The translations under genes were made by a program, and so were the position numbers. 63,751 nucleotides of DNA from Hahella sp. (lineage in GTDB: Bacteria > Pseudomonadota > Gammaproteobacteria > Pseudomonadales > Oleiphilaceae): positions 1-63,751 of the forward strand of contig JANQMN010000130.1 of assembly GCA_028280065.1 (NCBI GenBank), written 5' to 3'. Below are positions 35,971 through 44,384 of the stretch, piece after piece. Under the pieces are notes generated by a model. That model made no database searches. It saw only the letters and a list, made by a program, of their open reading frames with translations, and was not told the DNA's origin. Positions within the stretch are counted from its first letter, which is position 1. Each line of letters starts with the position of its first letter.

Positions 35971-36051
35971 CCGTAGGATAGGGGGTAACCCATCATGCCG
36001 GTAATCCCAGAAAGATGGGTTGTAACCTGCTTGGCCAGCGCTATCCTACGG
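35971..36051. repeat. 81-bp nested palindromic element between binding protein and permease genes
   Basis: Outer arms CCGTAGGATAG (35971-35981) and CTATCCTACGG (36041-36051) are perfect inverted repeats; inside them AACCCATC (35987-35994) pairs with GATGGGTT (36014-36021). The shape and the GTAGGATxGGGT-like sequence recall small non-autonomous palindromic repeats (REP/MITE-like) scattered in some bacterial genomes. Only this copy is in the window. As RNA it would fold into a long hairpin that could lower expression of the downstream permease genes relative to the binding protein. Confidence 0.75.
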
Positions 36052-36087
36052 TTATATAGGCTTTATTACATTGAAAGCCCTTTTCGC

Positions 36088-37638
36088 CTAGCGTATAACG
36101 AGGTCCCCAAAATAAGGGAAGTTCATCACGTTGACCACTTTTGCTGCGTCCACACCTTTGCGCGCTGCCCAGGCTTGATTTTGCCAATGCAACGGCACGT
36201 GGGCCGCTTCCTCGAACAGAATCCGTTCGATGCTCTGCATGATTTGGGCGCGCATCTCGGGTGCTGTTTCGGTGTTGGCTTTGCGGACCATCGCATCCAC
36301 TTTCGGGTTACAGTAGTTGCCGCTGTTATATTGCCCCCAACCGGATTCTTTGTCTGGGCAAGCGCTGAGAAATTCGAAGAAATTGTTGGAGTCTTCGGTA
36401 TCCGAATGCCAGCCGATCATCATCATGTCGGCGGCCCGCTTGTCGAATTCAGGCCAGTACTGCGCCTTCGGCAAAGTCTTCAGATCCACCTTGATGTTGA
36501 TCTTGGCCAGCATTGCCGCCACTGCCTGGGCAATTTTTTCGTCGTTCACATAGCGATTATTCGGTGCCATCATGCTGATAGAAAACCCATCCGCATAACC
36601 GGCTTCCGCCATTAGCGCCTTAGCTTTCTTCAAGTCATAGCGCGGCTTCAGGTCCGGGTTATAGCCGAGATAGCCTTTAGGGCTGAATTGTGCCGCCGGT
36701 GTGGCGAACCCTTTCATGATTTTTTTGACAATGCCTTCTTGGTTAATGGCATAGTTTATCGCCTGCCGGACACGGGCGTCTTTAAACTCAGGACGGCGCT
36801 CCTGGTTGAGTTGAAAGGTGATGACGCGAGTGCCGCTCATGGTGATGAGTTCGGCATTTTTGCTGGATTTAACCCGCTCCATGTCATTCGGTGGAACCGG
36901 ATAAATGTAATCGACACCGCCGGACAGTAGAGCAGCAACGCGTGTCGGATCTTCCTTTATCGGCGTCAATACCATCAGGTCCACGTTGCCTGGCGAAGAC
37001 TTATCCCAATAGCCGGCATTGCGGGAGAATTCTACCTTCACACCTTGTTCTCTGGATTTCACCGTATAGGGGCCGGTTCCCGATGCATTTCGCGACGCAA
37101 AGGAGTTACCGTGCTTGATAATGGCACCCTTGTCGTTGCCGTTAGCATCGGTGCCGGAGTAGAACTTGCTGTCCATCGGGAAAATATAAGTGACATTGTT
37201 CAGAATCAGCGGGAATGGCGCGGCGGTTACTATATCGATCGCGTGATCATCCACGACCTTCACTTCGGTGAAGGGTTCAAAGATAGCCTTAAAGTCCGGA
37301 GACTGTTTCAATCGGGTGACTGTCCATACCACATCGGCTGCCGTCAGGGGATTACCGCTGTGGAATTTCACTCCCTTGCGCAAGTGAAACCGCATTGTCA
37401 GGTCGTCTATCCGCTCCCACTTTTCTGCCAGCCGGGGCTCGAACGACAAATCCTGTTTCCAGCGAATCAGTGGGTCAAACAACCAATGGGACATTTCCAA
37501 CGTAGCCCCGGAAAGTTGTTCATGGGGATCGAGTGAAACCGGATCCGCATCCAACGCCAGCTTAAATGTCTTGGCGTGCGATAGCATTGCGCCGGCAGTA
37601 ATCAGCACAATCGTTACGAGACGCAAGAAATGCTTCAT
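36088..37638 (-). CDS. Peptide ABC transporter substrate-binding protein (SBP family 5)
   Basis: A 516-residue periplasmic protein. The start at ATG 37638 follows an AAAGGAAC ribosome site; an upstream in-frame codon at 37683 is not supported. It has a Sec signal peptide (about 1-22, ending near SHAKT) and the family 5 features: LDADPVSLDPHEQLSG, MRFHLRKGVKFHSGNPLTAADV and the C-terminal AHVPLHWQNQAWAARKG. The DppA/OppA-like protein delivers di- or oligopeptides to the permeases encoded downstream; exact ligand unknown. Confidence 0.93.
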   Translation of the reverse strand: MKHFLRLVTIVLITAGAMLSHAKTFKLALDADPVSLDPHEQLSGATLEMSHWLFDPLIRWKQDLSFEPRLAEKWERIDDLTMRFHLRKGVKFHSGNPLTAADVVWTVTRLKQSPDFKAIFEPFTEVKVVDDHAIDIVTAAPFPLILNNVTYIFPMDSKFYSGTDANGNDKGAIIKHGNSFASRNASGTGPYTVKSREQGVKVEFSRNAGYWDKSSPGNVDLMVLTPIKEDPTRVAALLSGGVDYIYPVPPNDMERVKSSKNAELITMSGTRVITFQLNQERRPEFKDARVRQAINYAINQEGIVKKIMKGFATPAAQFSPKGYLGYNPDLKPRYDLKKAKALMAEAGYADGFSISMMAPNNRYVNDEKIAQAVAAMLAKINIKVDLKTLPKAQYWPEFDKRAADMMMIGWHSDTEDSNNFFEFLSACPDKESGWGQYNSGNYCNPKVDAMVRKANTETAPEMRAQIMQSIERILFEEAAHVPLHWQNQAWAARKGVDAAKVVNVMNFPYFGDLVIR

Positions 37639-37964
37639 ATGAGTTCCTTTTGTGTAGTGTGTGGTTTGAGCGAGAAGTTGCAACGGTTATTAGTTCTCTA
37701 TTTAGTTCTCTTTATAAATTGTAGCGCTTAAGGCGAATCGACCGTTTTGCAGAGCCTAGACTAAACTGCCGTGCGAGTGGCGAACAATCGAAATTTTGAC
37801 AGGGCTCATACATGAAACGCATTACCAGGCGCGATTCTGGTGCAAGCGTGGTGGCGGAAGTCTCACCGGTTGTTAGGATTCCTGGTCATAGGGCGCTGAG
37901 CCATCGGACATAAAAGTATGTTCGAAATACCTTGCCCGAAGGATTTACTGCTAGGCTTATCAGC
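37639..37964. other. Divergent intergenic region upstream of the peptide-binding protein
   Basis: Contains a short direct repeat TTAGTTCTCT at 37690-37699 and 37702-37711 (12-bp period) about 50-70 bp upstream of the binding-protein start, on the side where its promoter should be. No convincing gene otherwise. Confidence 0.4.
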
Positions 37965-38267
37965 ATGGCTGCTAAAATTCTAACTGCGCTGGACAAGGAG
38001 TTTTCCAACATCTGGCGGGACACCTCCAAGTTGCCCAGTGCGCTGGCAGCCTGGCAAAGTCATTTGACTGAAGCGTTAAAAAGCAGCCTTTGCGACCCGG
38101 CGGACAGACAGCTGGTCCAACAGTATCTGGAAAAATGGAACAAAGTGCTGTTGGAAAACCGCCAACTGTTGGCCTTTCATGTCGAACAGTTGACCGGCGA
38201 GCCTGTCGCTCCGCATCCTGCTTCCGACCCGCTCATCTATCATCCGGGCAAGAACACCAAACAGTAG
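37965..38267 (+). CDS. Small hypothetical protein, predicted all-helical
   Basis: A 100-residue frame from ATG 37965 (an in-frame start at 37932 is also possible). The composition is soluble and helical (KILTALDKEFSNIWRDTSKL, LVQQYLEKWNKVLLENRQLL) with a Pro-rich C-terminus. No family recognised. The ribosome site is weak, so I hold it as probable rather than certain. Confidence 0.5.
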   Translation: MAAKILTALDKEFSNIWRDTSKLPSALAAWQSHLTEALKSSLCDPADRQLVQQYLEKWNKVLLENRQLLAFHVEQLTGEPVAPHPASDPLIYHPGKNTKQ

Positions 38268-38476
38268 CATCGGCATTTTTCCAATCTTTTTCGTAACCTT
38301 TTGATAAGTTTACGAAGTCGGCCACTTGGGGACGAAATTAATCCCGGGAAATATGCCGCCTTTAGTCTCAAGTCACAATTTTTGTAAGAAAATGTTGCTA
38401 ACATAACCACCATTCGTTCAATTGGTGAACGTTTGTTGTGTTTTTATTCAGTGTGCTTTACGTCCCGTGAGCAACT

Positions 38477-39130
38477 GTGGATAATTGCGCGATTTTTGAC
38501 CGGTTGCTGGCCTCCAGCCGCAGCCGCCGGTTGTTTGATTCGTTTTGGCTACTTGGAATACCATCGGTTTTGAGCAGGCTACCCCACTTTTCAACGCAAC
38601 GCCGTCAGCTTTTAAAAGGCGCGGGGCTATTCGCCGCCTCCGTGGCGTGTGCGCCGTGGCAGGCCGCTTCTGCCTCTGCACCTCTGAAAGCGCCGAGAAC
38701 CTTGCATTTACACAATGTACATACCGGAGAAACGGTGCAGTCCACCTATTGGGACGGACGTTATCTGGTGGATGGACTGATGGAGTTGAACTGGCATCTG
38801 CGGGACTTTCGCCAGGATCAAATGCACGTTATGGACCCTTTCCTATTTGACCTGTTGTTCAAAATCCGCCAAAAGCTGCCAGGCTCTCAAGCCATTGACA
38901 TCGTTTCCGGCTACCGCTCGGAAGAAACCAACGAGTTCCTCCGCCAGTCCTGCAAAGGCGTCGCCAAGAAAAGCTACCATACGCGAGGCCAGGCCTTGGA
39001 TTTCGTGCTGCCGAAATACTCCTTGGCCGAGGTTCGCAAGGCCGCTGTGGCGATGCGTGTCGGTGGTGTTGGCTACTATCCGGAAAATAATTTTATCCAT
39101 CTGGATACAGGGCGTAGGCGGGTTTGGTAA
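38477..39130 (+). CDS. MepK-like murein endopeptidase (DUF882/peptidase M15 family), Tat-exported
   Basis: The catalytic domain (about residues 70-217) shares the family signatures of E. coli YcbK/MepK: IDIVSGYRS, GVAKKSYHTRGQALDF with the SxHxxGxAxD zinc motif, and GGVGYYPENNFIHLDTG. MepK cleaves 3-3 cross-links of peptidoglycan. A Tat motif (TQRRQLLKGAGLF) lies at about 41-53. The open frame begins at GTG 38477, but a TTG at 38570 would place the twin Arg about ten residues from the start, as in homologues, so the first 31 residues may not be translated. Confidence 0.88.
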   Translation: MDNCAIFDRLLASSRSRRLFDSFWLLGIPSVLSRLPHFSTQRRQLLKGAGLFAASVACAPWQAASASAPLKAPRTLHLHNVHTGETVQSTYWDGRYLVDGLMELNWHLRDFRQDQMHVMDPFLFDLLFKIRQKLPGSQAIDIVSGYRSEETNEFLRQSCKGVAKKSYHTRGQALDFVLPKYSLAEVRKAAVAMRVGGVGYYPENNFIHLDTGRRRVW

Positions 39131-39279
39131 GCCGCAACAGCAAAATCAAACCGCAACTGCAAAATAAAGTAAATTCTGCGTTTCGGTTCGCAATCTCTTG
39201 CAGTAAATCTCATTTTTTTTAGTAGCGATTTGTTACGCTTCGTGAACGTCGTTATGGTGTCGGTGTTCAGGTTTTCTCT

Positions 39280-40146
39280 ATGGTAATAACAAGATTTCTG
39301 CAGATTTCGTTGCTTTTGCTCAGTACCGGGTTGATGAGCGGTTGCTTAACGGTCTATTTGGCGTTCGAAAAGCACGCAGGCGCTTTTTTGGTGGAAGTGA
39401 CCGGGCCAAAGTTTATCCACATTCCCGACCGTCAATGGGATTCCAAGAATAACGCCCTGGTTTATTTTTACCGGCCTTACAGCGATTGGGCAGCGGAGGA
39501 AATCGACGCCCCTTCGCTCTTCATCGACGACCGGCGCTATGTCAGTCTCCGTGGCAACGGCTACAGCTGGCTGGAGATGGCACCGGGTACCCGCCGGATT
39601 ACCATGCGGCGGCCAATCGGCTTGCTGCTCGGTTTTGAAGGTATCGATGAGTACTCCCTAAGCATTATTGTCGATGCCGATTTCGAGTTGGAGCCCGGCG
39701 GCATTTATTATTTCCGCTACTCGGAAGTGGAGCCTCCGGCCAAACCCAATCCGGCATTGGACCCCGATCATCCGCTGGCGTCCGGAGATATGCAACTGGT
39801 CAGCGCCGAAGTGGCATTTGATGAAATCGTCCACACGCGCTTTATCGAAGATGAACCTCCCCTGGCCAAAAACAGTGCGGGAACATCTATCGTGGAAACC
39901 AATATCATGGATAGCTTCGCTAAAGAAAGGGAGGAATTGGAAGAGCAACGGGATGTCGAGTTGGCCGAGTTGAAGGATCAGGGACATTGGCGTAGCGCTA
40001 AGTGGTATTGGCCGTTCGGCGGTGGTCCCACTAAACGGGTCAAGGCAGACCGGGCCTTGCGTAAACTGGATAAGCGGGAACAAGCCTATCTGGCCACATT
40101 GGCCTCAGAGGAAAAAGAAGACAGTAAATGGTGGTGGCCGTTTTAG
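39280..40146 (+). CDS. DUF2846-type outer membrane lipoprotein
   Basis: A 288-residue protein with a lipoprotein signal peptide (LMSGC, Cys22) followed by a DUF2846-like beta-rich domain (ALVYFYRPYSDW, PSLFIDDRRYVSLRGNGYSWLEMAPGTRRI). The C-terminal third is charged and helical, and carries a Trp-rich motif twice: WYWPFGGG and, at the very end, WWWPF. Function unknown. It is the last gene before the polyene operon, separated by about 190 bp containing two strong palindromes. Confidence 0.8.
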   Translation: MVITRFLQISLLLLSTGLMSGCLTVYLAFEKHAGAFLVEVTGPKFIHIPDRQWDSKNNALVYFYRPYSDWAAEEIDAPSLFIDDRRYVSLRGNGYSWLEMAPGTRRITMRRPIGLLLGFEGIDEYSLSIIVDADFELEPGGIYYFRYSEVEPPAKPNPALDPDHPLASGDMQLVSAEVAFDEIVHTRFIEDEPPLAKNSAGTSIVETNIMDSFAKEREELEEQRDVELAELKDQGHWRSAKWYWPFGGGPTKRVKADRALRKLDKREQAYLATLASEEKEDSKWWWPF

Positions 40147-40222
40147 AAGGACAGTTCACTAGTAGCGCTGGAAACCGGTTGCTGCCTCCTACGCCTTAGG
40201 CAATTCTTTGTCTAACTTCCTT

Positions 40223-40247
40223 TAGACGGCTATGATTTAGCCGTCTA
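40223..40247. repeat. Perfect 10-bp hairpin before the polyene operon
   Basis: TAGACGGCTA (40223-40232) and TAGCCGTCTA (40238-40247) form a perfect stem with 5-base loop. No T-run follows on the plus strand. It could terminate transcription from the lipoprotein gene or be a protein-binding site. Confidence 0.6.
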
Positions 40248-40267
40248 GCGCCAAAACTTGCTTACCG

Positions 40268-40287
40268 ATTTCGGTATTTACCGAAAT
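40268..40287. promoter_or_regulatory. 20-bp perfect palindrome, candidate operator of the polyene operon
   Basis: ATTTCGGTA-TT-TACCGAAAT is a perfect inverted repeat 49 bp before the first ATG of the operon. A possible promoter overlaps just downstream (TTAGTG at 40291-40296, 17-bp spacer, TATCAT at 40314-40319), so a bound protein would cover the upstream side of the -35 box. No regulator gene sits next to it. Confidence 0.6.
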
Positions 40288-40335
40288 AAGTTAGTGGTTG
40301 GCCTGTTTTCTGTTATCATCGCGCCCGCTTTTTCT

Positions 40336-41157
40336 ATGGAAACTGAACTTCTAGTCAACCATTTAAGCTGCTGGTATCCGGCCGACGAATGGGCACTGTT
40401 AAATGCAAAACCAGTAACAGGGAAACTGGTGGATAAGGAACTTGGCGAGAACCGTCACCCGTTGAAGTTACCTGCTTGCAGCAGCGATTTCGACCTCACC
40501 TGGGTTCCCGCGATGCAAAGGAGAAGAATGAGTCGATTTGCCAGGATGGCGCTTCACTGTGCCCACCAAACCGCTTCCCGGATAGAGACACCATTGAGTA
40601 GCGTTTTTGCGACCCGTCATGGTGATTTGCACCGGACCTCCGTGCTGATCGGCAACGTTGCCAAGAGAGAGCCGCTTTCGCCTAACGCCTTCAGCCTCTC
40701 GGTGCATAATGCGGTTGCTGGATTGTTCACTATCCTGAGCAAAAACACCCTGCCCACCACTACCATATCCGCTGGGCCTGATACCTTCGCCATGGCGTTG
40801 ATTGAAGCCTATGCCAAGCTGCAAGCCGGGGTGACGGATAAAATGCTGTTGGTCCATACGGATCAAGCGCTCCCGGAAATTTACTCCCGGTATCAGGATG
40901 AAAAGCAGATCGATCATGCCTTGGCCATGTGTCTTAGCCTCGGCACAGAAGGCGCGCAGGAAGGCATACGAATTTCAGTCGAAGGGATTGATTGCCTTTC
41001 TGCCGAAACTGGCGGCCAATCCAGTTCAGCTCTTGACCAAGCCCGCGATGCCTTACCCCAAGCGCTGCAGTTCTTGACTTGGATGGCTGCCGGCGAATCA
41101 CAAGGTAGGCTGACATCGCCTAGCTATTATTGGCGATTGAGTAGGCATGCTGCATAA
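40336..41157 (+). CDS. Beta-ketoacyl synthase-like protein, chain length factor of aryl polyene locus
   Basis: A 273-residue N-terminal KS-like protein of the kind that partners a true ketosynthase in aryl polyene synthases (ApeC-type). It contains PLSPNAFSLSVHNAVAGLF where a ketosynthase would have its catalytic Cys, so it is probably non-condensing and sets chain length. I start it at ATG 40336; no good ribosome site precedes it, and an upstream TTG at 40258 would read through the palindrome. It is the first gene of the operon and overlaps the next by 11 bp. Confidence 0.82.
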   Translation: METELLVNHLSCWYPADEWALLNAKPVTGKLVDKELGENRHPLKLPACSSDFDLTWVPAMQRRRMSRFARMALHCAHQTASRIETPLSSVFATRHGDLHRTSVLIGNVAKREPLSPNAFSLSVHNAVAGLFTILSKNTLPTTTISAGPDTFAMALIEAYAKLQAGVTDKMLLVHTDQALPEIYSRYQDEKQIDHALAMCLSLGTEGAQEGIRISVEGIDCLSAETGGQSSSALDQARDALPQALQFLTWMAAGESQGRLTSPSYYWRLSRHAA

Positions 41158-41920
41158 GTTCAACTATTACTGGCGGGTTGTTGCGACGGCAGTCTGTTTT
41201 ACCGTTTTCGGAGTTGGCGGACTGTTGCTGCCCTTGCTGGTGTTTCCGGCGCAGAAGCTAATCTATCCGGATCCGGAACAACGTAAGTCTAAAGCGCGCA
41301 AAGCCGTGCATCACACCTTCAAGCTATTCGTCGGACTAATGGGATTCGTCGGCGTAGCGAAGTTTCGCGCCCAAGACTGCGAACCGCTGAGGAATCTTCG
41401 GGGGCACATCATTATGGCCAACCATCCTTCATTGGTGGATGTGGTCGTACTGATATCTATGGTACCCAACGCTAATTGCGTGGTTAAAGCTGATCTGTTT
41501 AAGAATCCGTTCATGCGAGGAGTGATTCTGAATACCGGTTATCTGAGTAACGCCAATGCAGCGGATTCGCTGGAAAACTGTCGACAGACATTGGCTGCCG
41601 GGAACAATCTGATCATTTTTCCTGAGGGAACCCGAACCATTCCCGGACAAGCACTGAAGTTTCAGCGTGGCGCGGCGAATATTGCTGTAAGGTGCAATGC
41701 ACCGGTTGCCACTATACTAATTACTACCGATCCGCCATTCTTAACCAAACATGAAAAGTGGTACAAGGTGCCGGTTCGCAGGTGTGACTATAAGATCACG
41801 CTGTTGGAAAACGACATTGAAACACCGGCTGCCGACGAGGACGTCCCTCAGAGCAAGATAGTCAGGCGTTTTACCAGAACCCTAGAACAGTTTTTTGAGG
41901 AAGCATTGCACAAAATATGA
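41147..41920 (+). CDS. Lysophospholipid acyltransferase-like protein (PlsC family)
   Basis: 257 residues with an N-terminal membrane helix and the two PlsC motifs: NHPSLVD (HX4D) and FPEGTRT. In polyene loci such enzymes are thought to move the finished aryl polyene acyl group onto a lipid or sugar-lipid anchor in the inner membrane. It overlaps the previous gene and its TGA overlaps the ATG of the first ACP gene (ATGA). Confidence 0.88.
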   Translation: MLHKFNYYWRVVATAVCFTVFGVGGLLLPLLVFPAQKLIYPDPEQRKSKARKAVHHTFKLFVGLMGFVGVAKFRAQDCEPLRNLRGHIIMANHPSLVDVVVLISMVPNANCVVKADLFKNPFMRGVILNTGYLSNANAADSLENCRQTLAAGNNLIIFPEGTRTIPGQALKFQRGAANIAVRCNAPVATILITTDPPFLTKHEKWYKVPVRRCDYKITLLENDIETPAADEDVPQSKIVRRFTRTLEQFFEEALHKI

Positions 41921-42177
41921 GTGGATTGAAAACCGATCTTAAACGCTTGATTATTGATACATTGGATCTCGAAGATATCGGTGTGGACGATATCGTCGAC
42001 GACGAGCCCCTGTTTGTTGAAGGTTTGGGGCTGGACAGTATTGACGCGCTGGAACTCGGCCTCGCCATCAAGAAAGCCTATAATATCAAGATCGAGGCAA
42101 ATGCAGAAAGAACCAAAGAGCACTTTGCTTCGATCAACAGTTTGAGTGCATTTATCGAACAAAACCTTGGAAAGTAA
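41917..42177 (+). CDS. Acyl carrier protein 1 of the polyene locus
   Basis: An 86-residue ACP with the phosphopantetheine attachment motif GLDSIDALELG (Ser41). It starts within the stop codon of the acyltransferase gene and is followed after 7 bp by a second ACP gene. Paired ACPs (ApeE/ApeF-like) are a hallmark of these type II polyketide-like systems. Confidence 0.93.
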   Translation: MSGLKTDLKRLIIDTLDLEDIGVDDIVDDEPLFVEGLGLDSIDALELGLAIKKAYNIKIEANAERTKEHFASINSLSAFIEQNLGK

Positions 42178-42184
42178 ATAGACC

Positions 42185-42433
42185 ATGCAGTCACCTGAAG
42201 AGATATATGAGGCCCTTTGCGGCATACTTATTGACGACTTTGAAATCGAAGCCGATTTGCTTTCCATGCAGGCGAATCTGTATGAAGACCTGGATCTCGA
42301 TAGCATTGATGCCATCGATTTGGTGGTTAAACTGAAAGAGCTGACCGGAAAAAACATTGAACCCGAAAGGTTCAAGCAAGTAAGGACCATCGAAGATGTC
42401 GTCCGGGAGGTCGCCAAGCTTCTGGAGCTATAA
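42185..42433 (+). CDS. Acyl carrier protein 2 of the polyene locus
   Basis: An 82-residue ACP with attachment Ser40 in the segment LDLDSIDAIDLVVKLK. Sequence differs clearly from the first ACP, so the two likely have separate roles (starter loading versus elongation, or synthesis versus transfer). Confidence 0.93.
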   Translation: MQSPEEIYEALCGILIDDFEIEADLLSMQANLYEDLDLDSIDAIDLVVKLKELTGKNIEPERFKQVRTIEDVVREVAKLLEL

Positions 42434-42436
42434 CCG

Positions 42437-43006
42437 TTGCGAGGCGTCTTTCTGGCGATTGTCGGCATTCTCCTGCTGGCATATCCGGTGGTCGTGTATT
42501 TCGGTCTTTCCTGGTTTTCGCCGCGCGTAATCGCAATAGGATTGCTTGCTTTGCTGGCACTCCGGCTGTTGCTAAGCCGAAAGTTGTGGCGCCGACTACC
42601 CTGGGTATGCTTGGCAACGGTCTTGGGTATGCTGGTTTTAGGCGCAACCTTAGTCAGTGCCGATTTAACTGGAATGCTGCTTTATCCGGTCGCGGTAAAC
42701 CTGGCAATGCTCCTGATATTCGCTTATTCCTTGTGGCAAGGTCCTCCTGTTATCGAGACCCTGGCCAGAATTCAGGACCCGGACCTGGATGCCAAGGGTG
42801 TGCGCTACACCCGCCAGGTCACCTGGGTTTGGTGTGGTTTCTTTGTCTTCAACGGGACAATCGCAGGCTATACAGCCTTGTTCACTTCCTTGAAAACCTG
42901 GACGTTATACAACGGATTAATCGCTTATCTGTTAATGGGGATGCTGATGGCGGGCGAATGGTGTGTCAGAAAATGGATTCAAATTAATGACAGTTCCAAG
43001 CATTAA
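42437..43006 (+). CDS. COG4648-type membrane protein of the polyene locus
   Basis: 189 residues, TTG start at 42437, 3 bp after the ACP gene. Five or six hydrophobic segments; the C-terminal half has TRQVTWVWCGFFVFNGTIAGYTALF, typical of the conserved membrane protein found between ACP and ligase genes in aryl polyene clusters. Its role is unknown; association with membrane-bound synthesis or transfer is inferred. The frame overlaps the next gene by 20 bp. Confidence 0.82.
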   Translation: MRGVFLAIVGILLLAYPVVVYFGLSWFSPRVIAIGLLALLALRLLLSRKLWRRLPWVCLATVLGMLVLGATLVSADLTGMLLYPVAVNLAMLLIFAYSLWQGPPVIETLARIQDPDLDAKGVRYTRQVTWVWCGFFVFNGTIAGYTALFTSLKTWTLYNGLIAYLLMGMLMAGEWCVRKWIQINDSSKH

Positions 43007-44384
43007 AGCAGCCGGACCAGCTCTGCAAGCGGTCCAGTTCCGGCAGCCGGGCGGTCCGGTATCCAGATTGGCATTCGTTCAGGAAGTAGAGCGCTTCCGC
43101 AACCACCTTAAAGGCAAACTGCGCGGTTATTCGCCTGTCAAGCCACCGGTCGTGCTTCTGTACGAGTCGAATAGTTTTGCCTTCGCCGTCAGGCTTTTTG
43201 CCTGCGCCGCCGAGAACTGTACGGTACTGCTGCCGCCCAACGGCCAAACCGGCACCTTGCAGGAACTCGGTAAAATGGCTGACTATGGCTTGGGAGAGGT
43301 TGCCGATAGTGCGGCCTTGCCCAACCTCGAGCCAGATCCAAGGCAATTTGGCTCCGGTCAGGAAGCCGTGCAGGATGATCCGCCGAATCTGGCGTGGCCA
43401 GACTCACCGCAATTAGTGTTTTTTACCTCCGGCTCTACTGGCCAGCCGAAACCGGTTGTAAGGAACTGGGGACAACTCAACACCGAAATTCAGATCCTGG
43501 AAGGCCTGTTCGGCAACAGGTCCTGCCAGGCGGTTCTGGCCACTGTCTCTCATCAACACATATATGGCTTGCTATTTCGTTTATTGTGGCCGCTTTGGCG
43601 CGGCAACACGATCGAGTCCACTTTCGAGTATCCGGAACATTTGGCCACCTCCCTGCAAACCTATTCGTCGGCGTTTATCGTATCCAGCCCGGCCCATCTG
43701 ACACGGCTTTCGGAAGACAATGTGCTGGTTCCCCACAAAGACCGGCTGGCTTCGATTTTTTCGTCGGGAGGACCTCTGGCAGACGCAACTGCTGTCCGAT
43801 TGTGCCGCCAGTTGGATATGCCCGTTATCCAGGTTTATGGCAGCACGGAAACGGGAGGCATCGCCTATCGTGAAGTTGAGAAGCAGCCGGCGCCGGGCTG
43901 GCAGCCGTTTCCTGGAATAAGGCTGCAACAAGACCCGGAAAGCGGCAGGTTATGCCTATCTTCACCCTTTATAGATGCGGACTGGCTATTGCTTGACGAT
44001 CAGGGACAAGTTCAGCAAGATGGCCGGTTTTTATTGGCGGGAAGGTCCGACAGGACGATCAAACTGGAAGAGAAGCGGGTCAATCTGGATGCCGTCGAGG
44101 GCTTACTAAAGCAGCATGACTGGGTTGCCGACGGCCATATCCTGATTCTGGAAGGGCAGCGCATGCAACTGGGCGCCGTGGTTTGTTTAAACGATAACGG
44201 GCGGTGCCAACTGGATTTCATGGGTAAGAAAGCCGTTAACGAATGCCTGAAACAGCACCTGTTGAGTAAATTTGAACGCGTATGCTTGCCGCGAAAATGG
44301 CGTTACGTCAAGCAATTGCCGTTCAATGCCCAAGGAAAACTGATGCGCGCCGAAATGGAGAACCTGTTTGAGCAGACTGATTAG
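42987..44384 (+). CDS. AMP-dependent aryl/acyl ligase of the polyene locus
   Basis: A 465-residue ANL-superfamily enzyme (start ATG 42987). It has the P-loop FFTSGSTGQPKPVV, the A5 region VYGSTETGGIAYR and a C-terminal domain with LAGRSDRTIKLEEKRVN and the QGKLMR lysine. It should activate an aromatic carboxylic acid (4-hydroxybenzoate, cinnamate or coumarate type) as adenylate and load it on one of the ACPs. It is shorter than most acyl-CoA synthetases, as usual for ApeH-type ligases. Confidence 0.9.
   Translation: MTVPSIKAAGPALQAVQFRQPGGPVSRLAFVQEVERFRNHLKGKLRGYSPVKPPVVLLYESNSFAFAVRLFACAAENCTVLLPPNGQTGTLQELGKMADYGLGEVADSAALPNLEPDPRQFGSGQEAVQDDPPNLAWPDSPQLVFFTSGSTGQPKPVVRNWGQLNTEIQILEGLFGNRSCQAVLATVSHQHIYGLLFRLLWPLWRGNTIESTFEYPEHLATSLQTYSSAFIVSSPAHLTRLSEDNVLVPHKDRLASIFSSGGPLADATAVRLCRQLDMPVIQVYGSTETGGIAYREVEKQPAPGWQPFPGIRLQQDPESGRLCLSSPFIDADWLLLDDQGQVQQDGRFLLAGRSDRTIKLEEKRVNLDAVEGLLKQHDWVADGHILILEGQRMQLGAVVCLNDNGRCQLDFMGKKAVNECLKQHLLSKFERVCLPRKWRYVKQLPFNAQGKLMRAEMENLFEQTD

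Noticed and set aside
41848-42468. 206-residue Ser-rich frame antisense to the two ACP genes
   Set aside because: Ser-rich low-complexity product is typical of antisense reading across acidic ACP genes.
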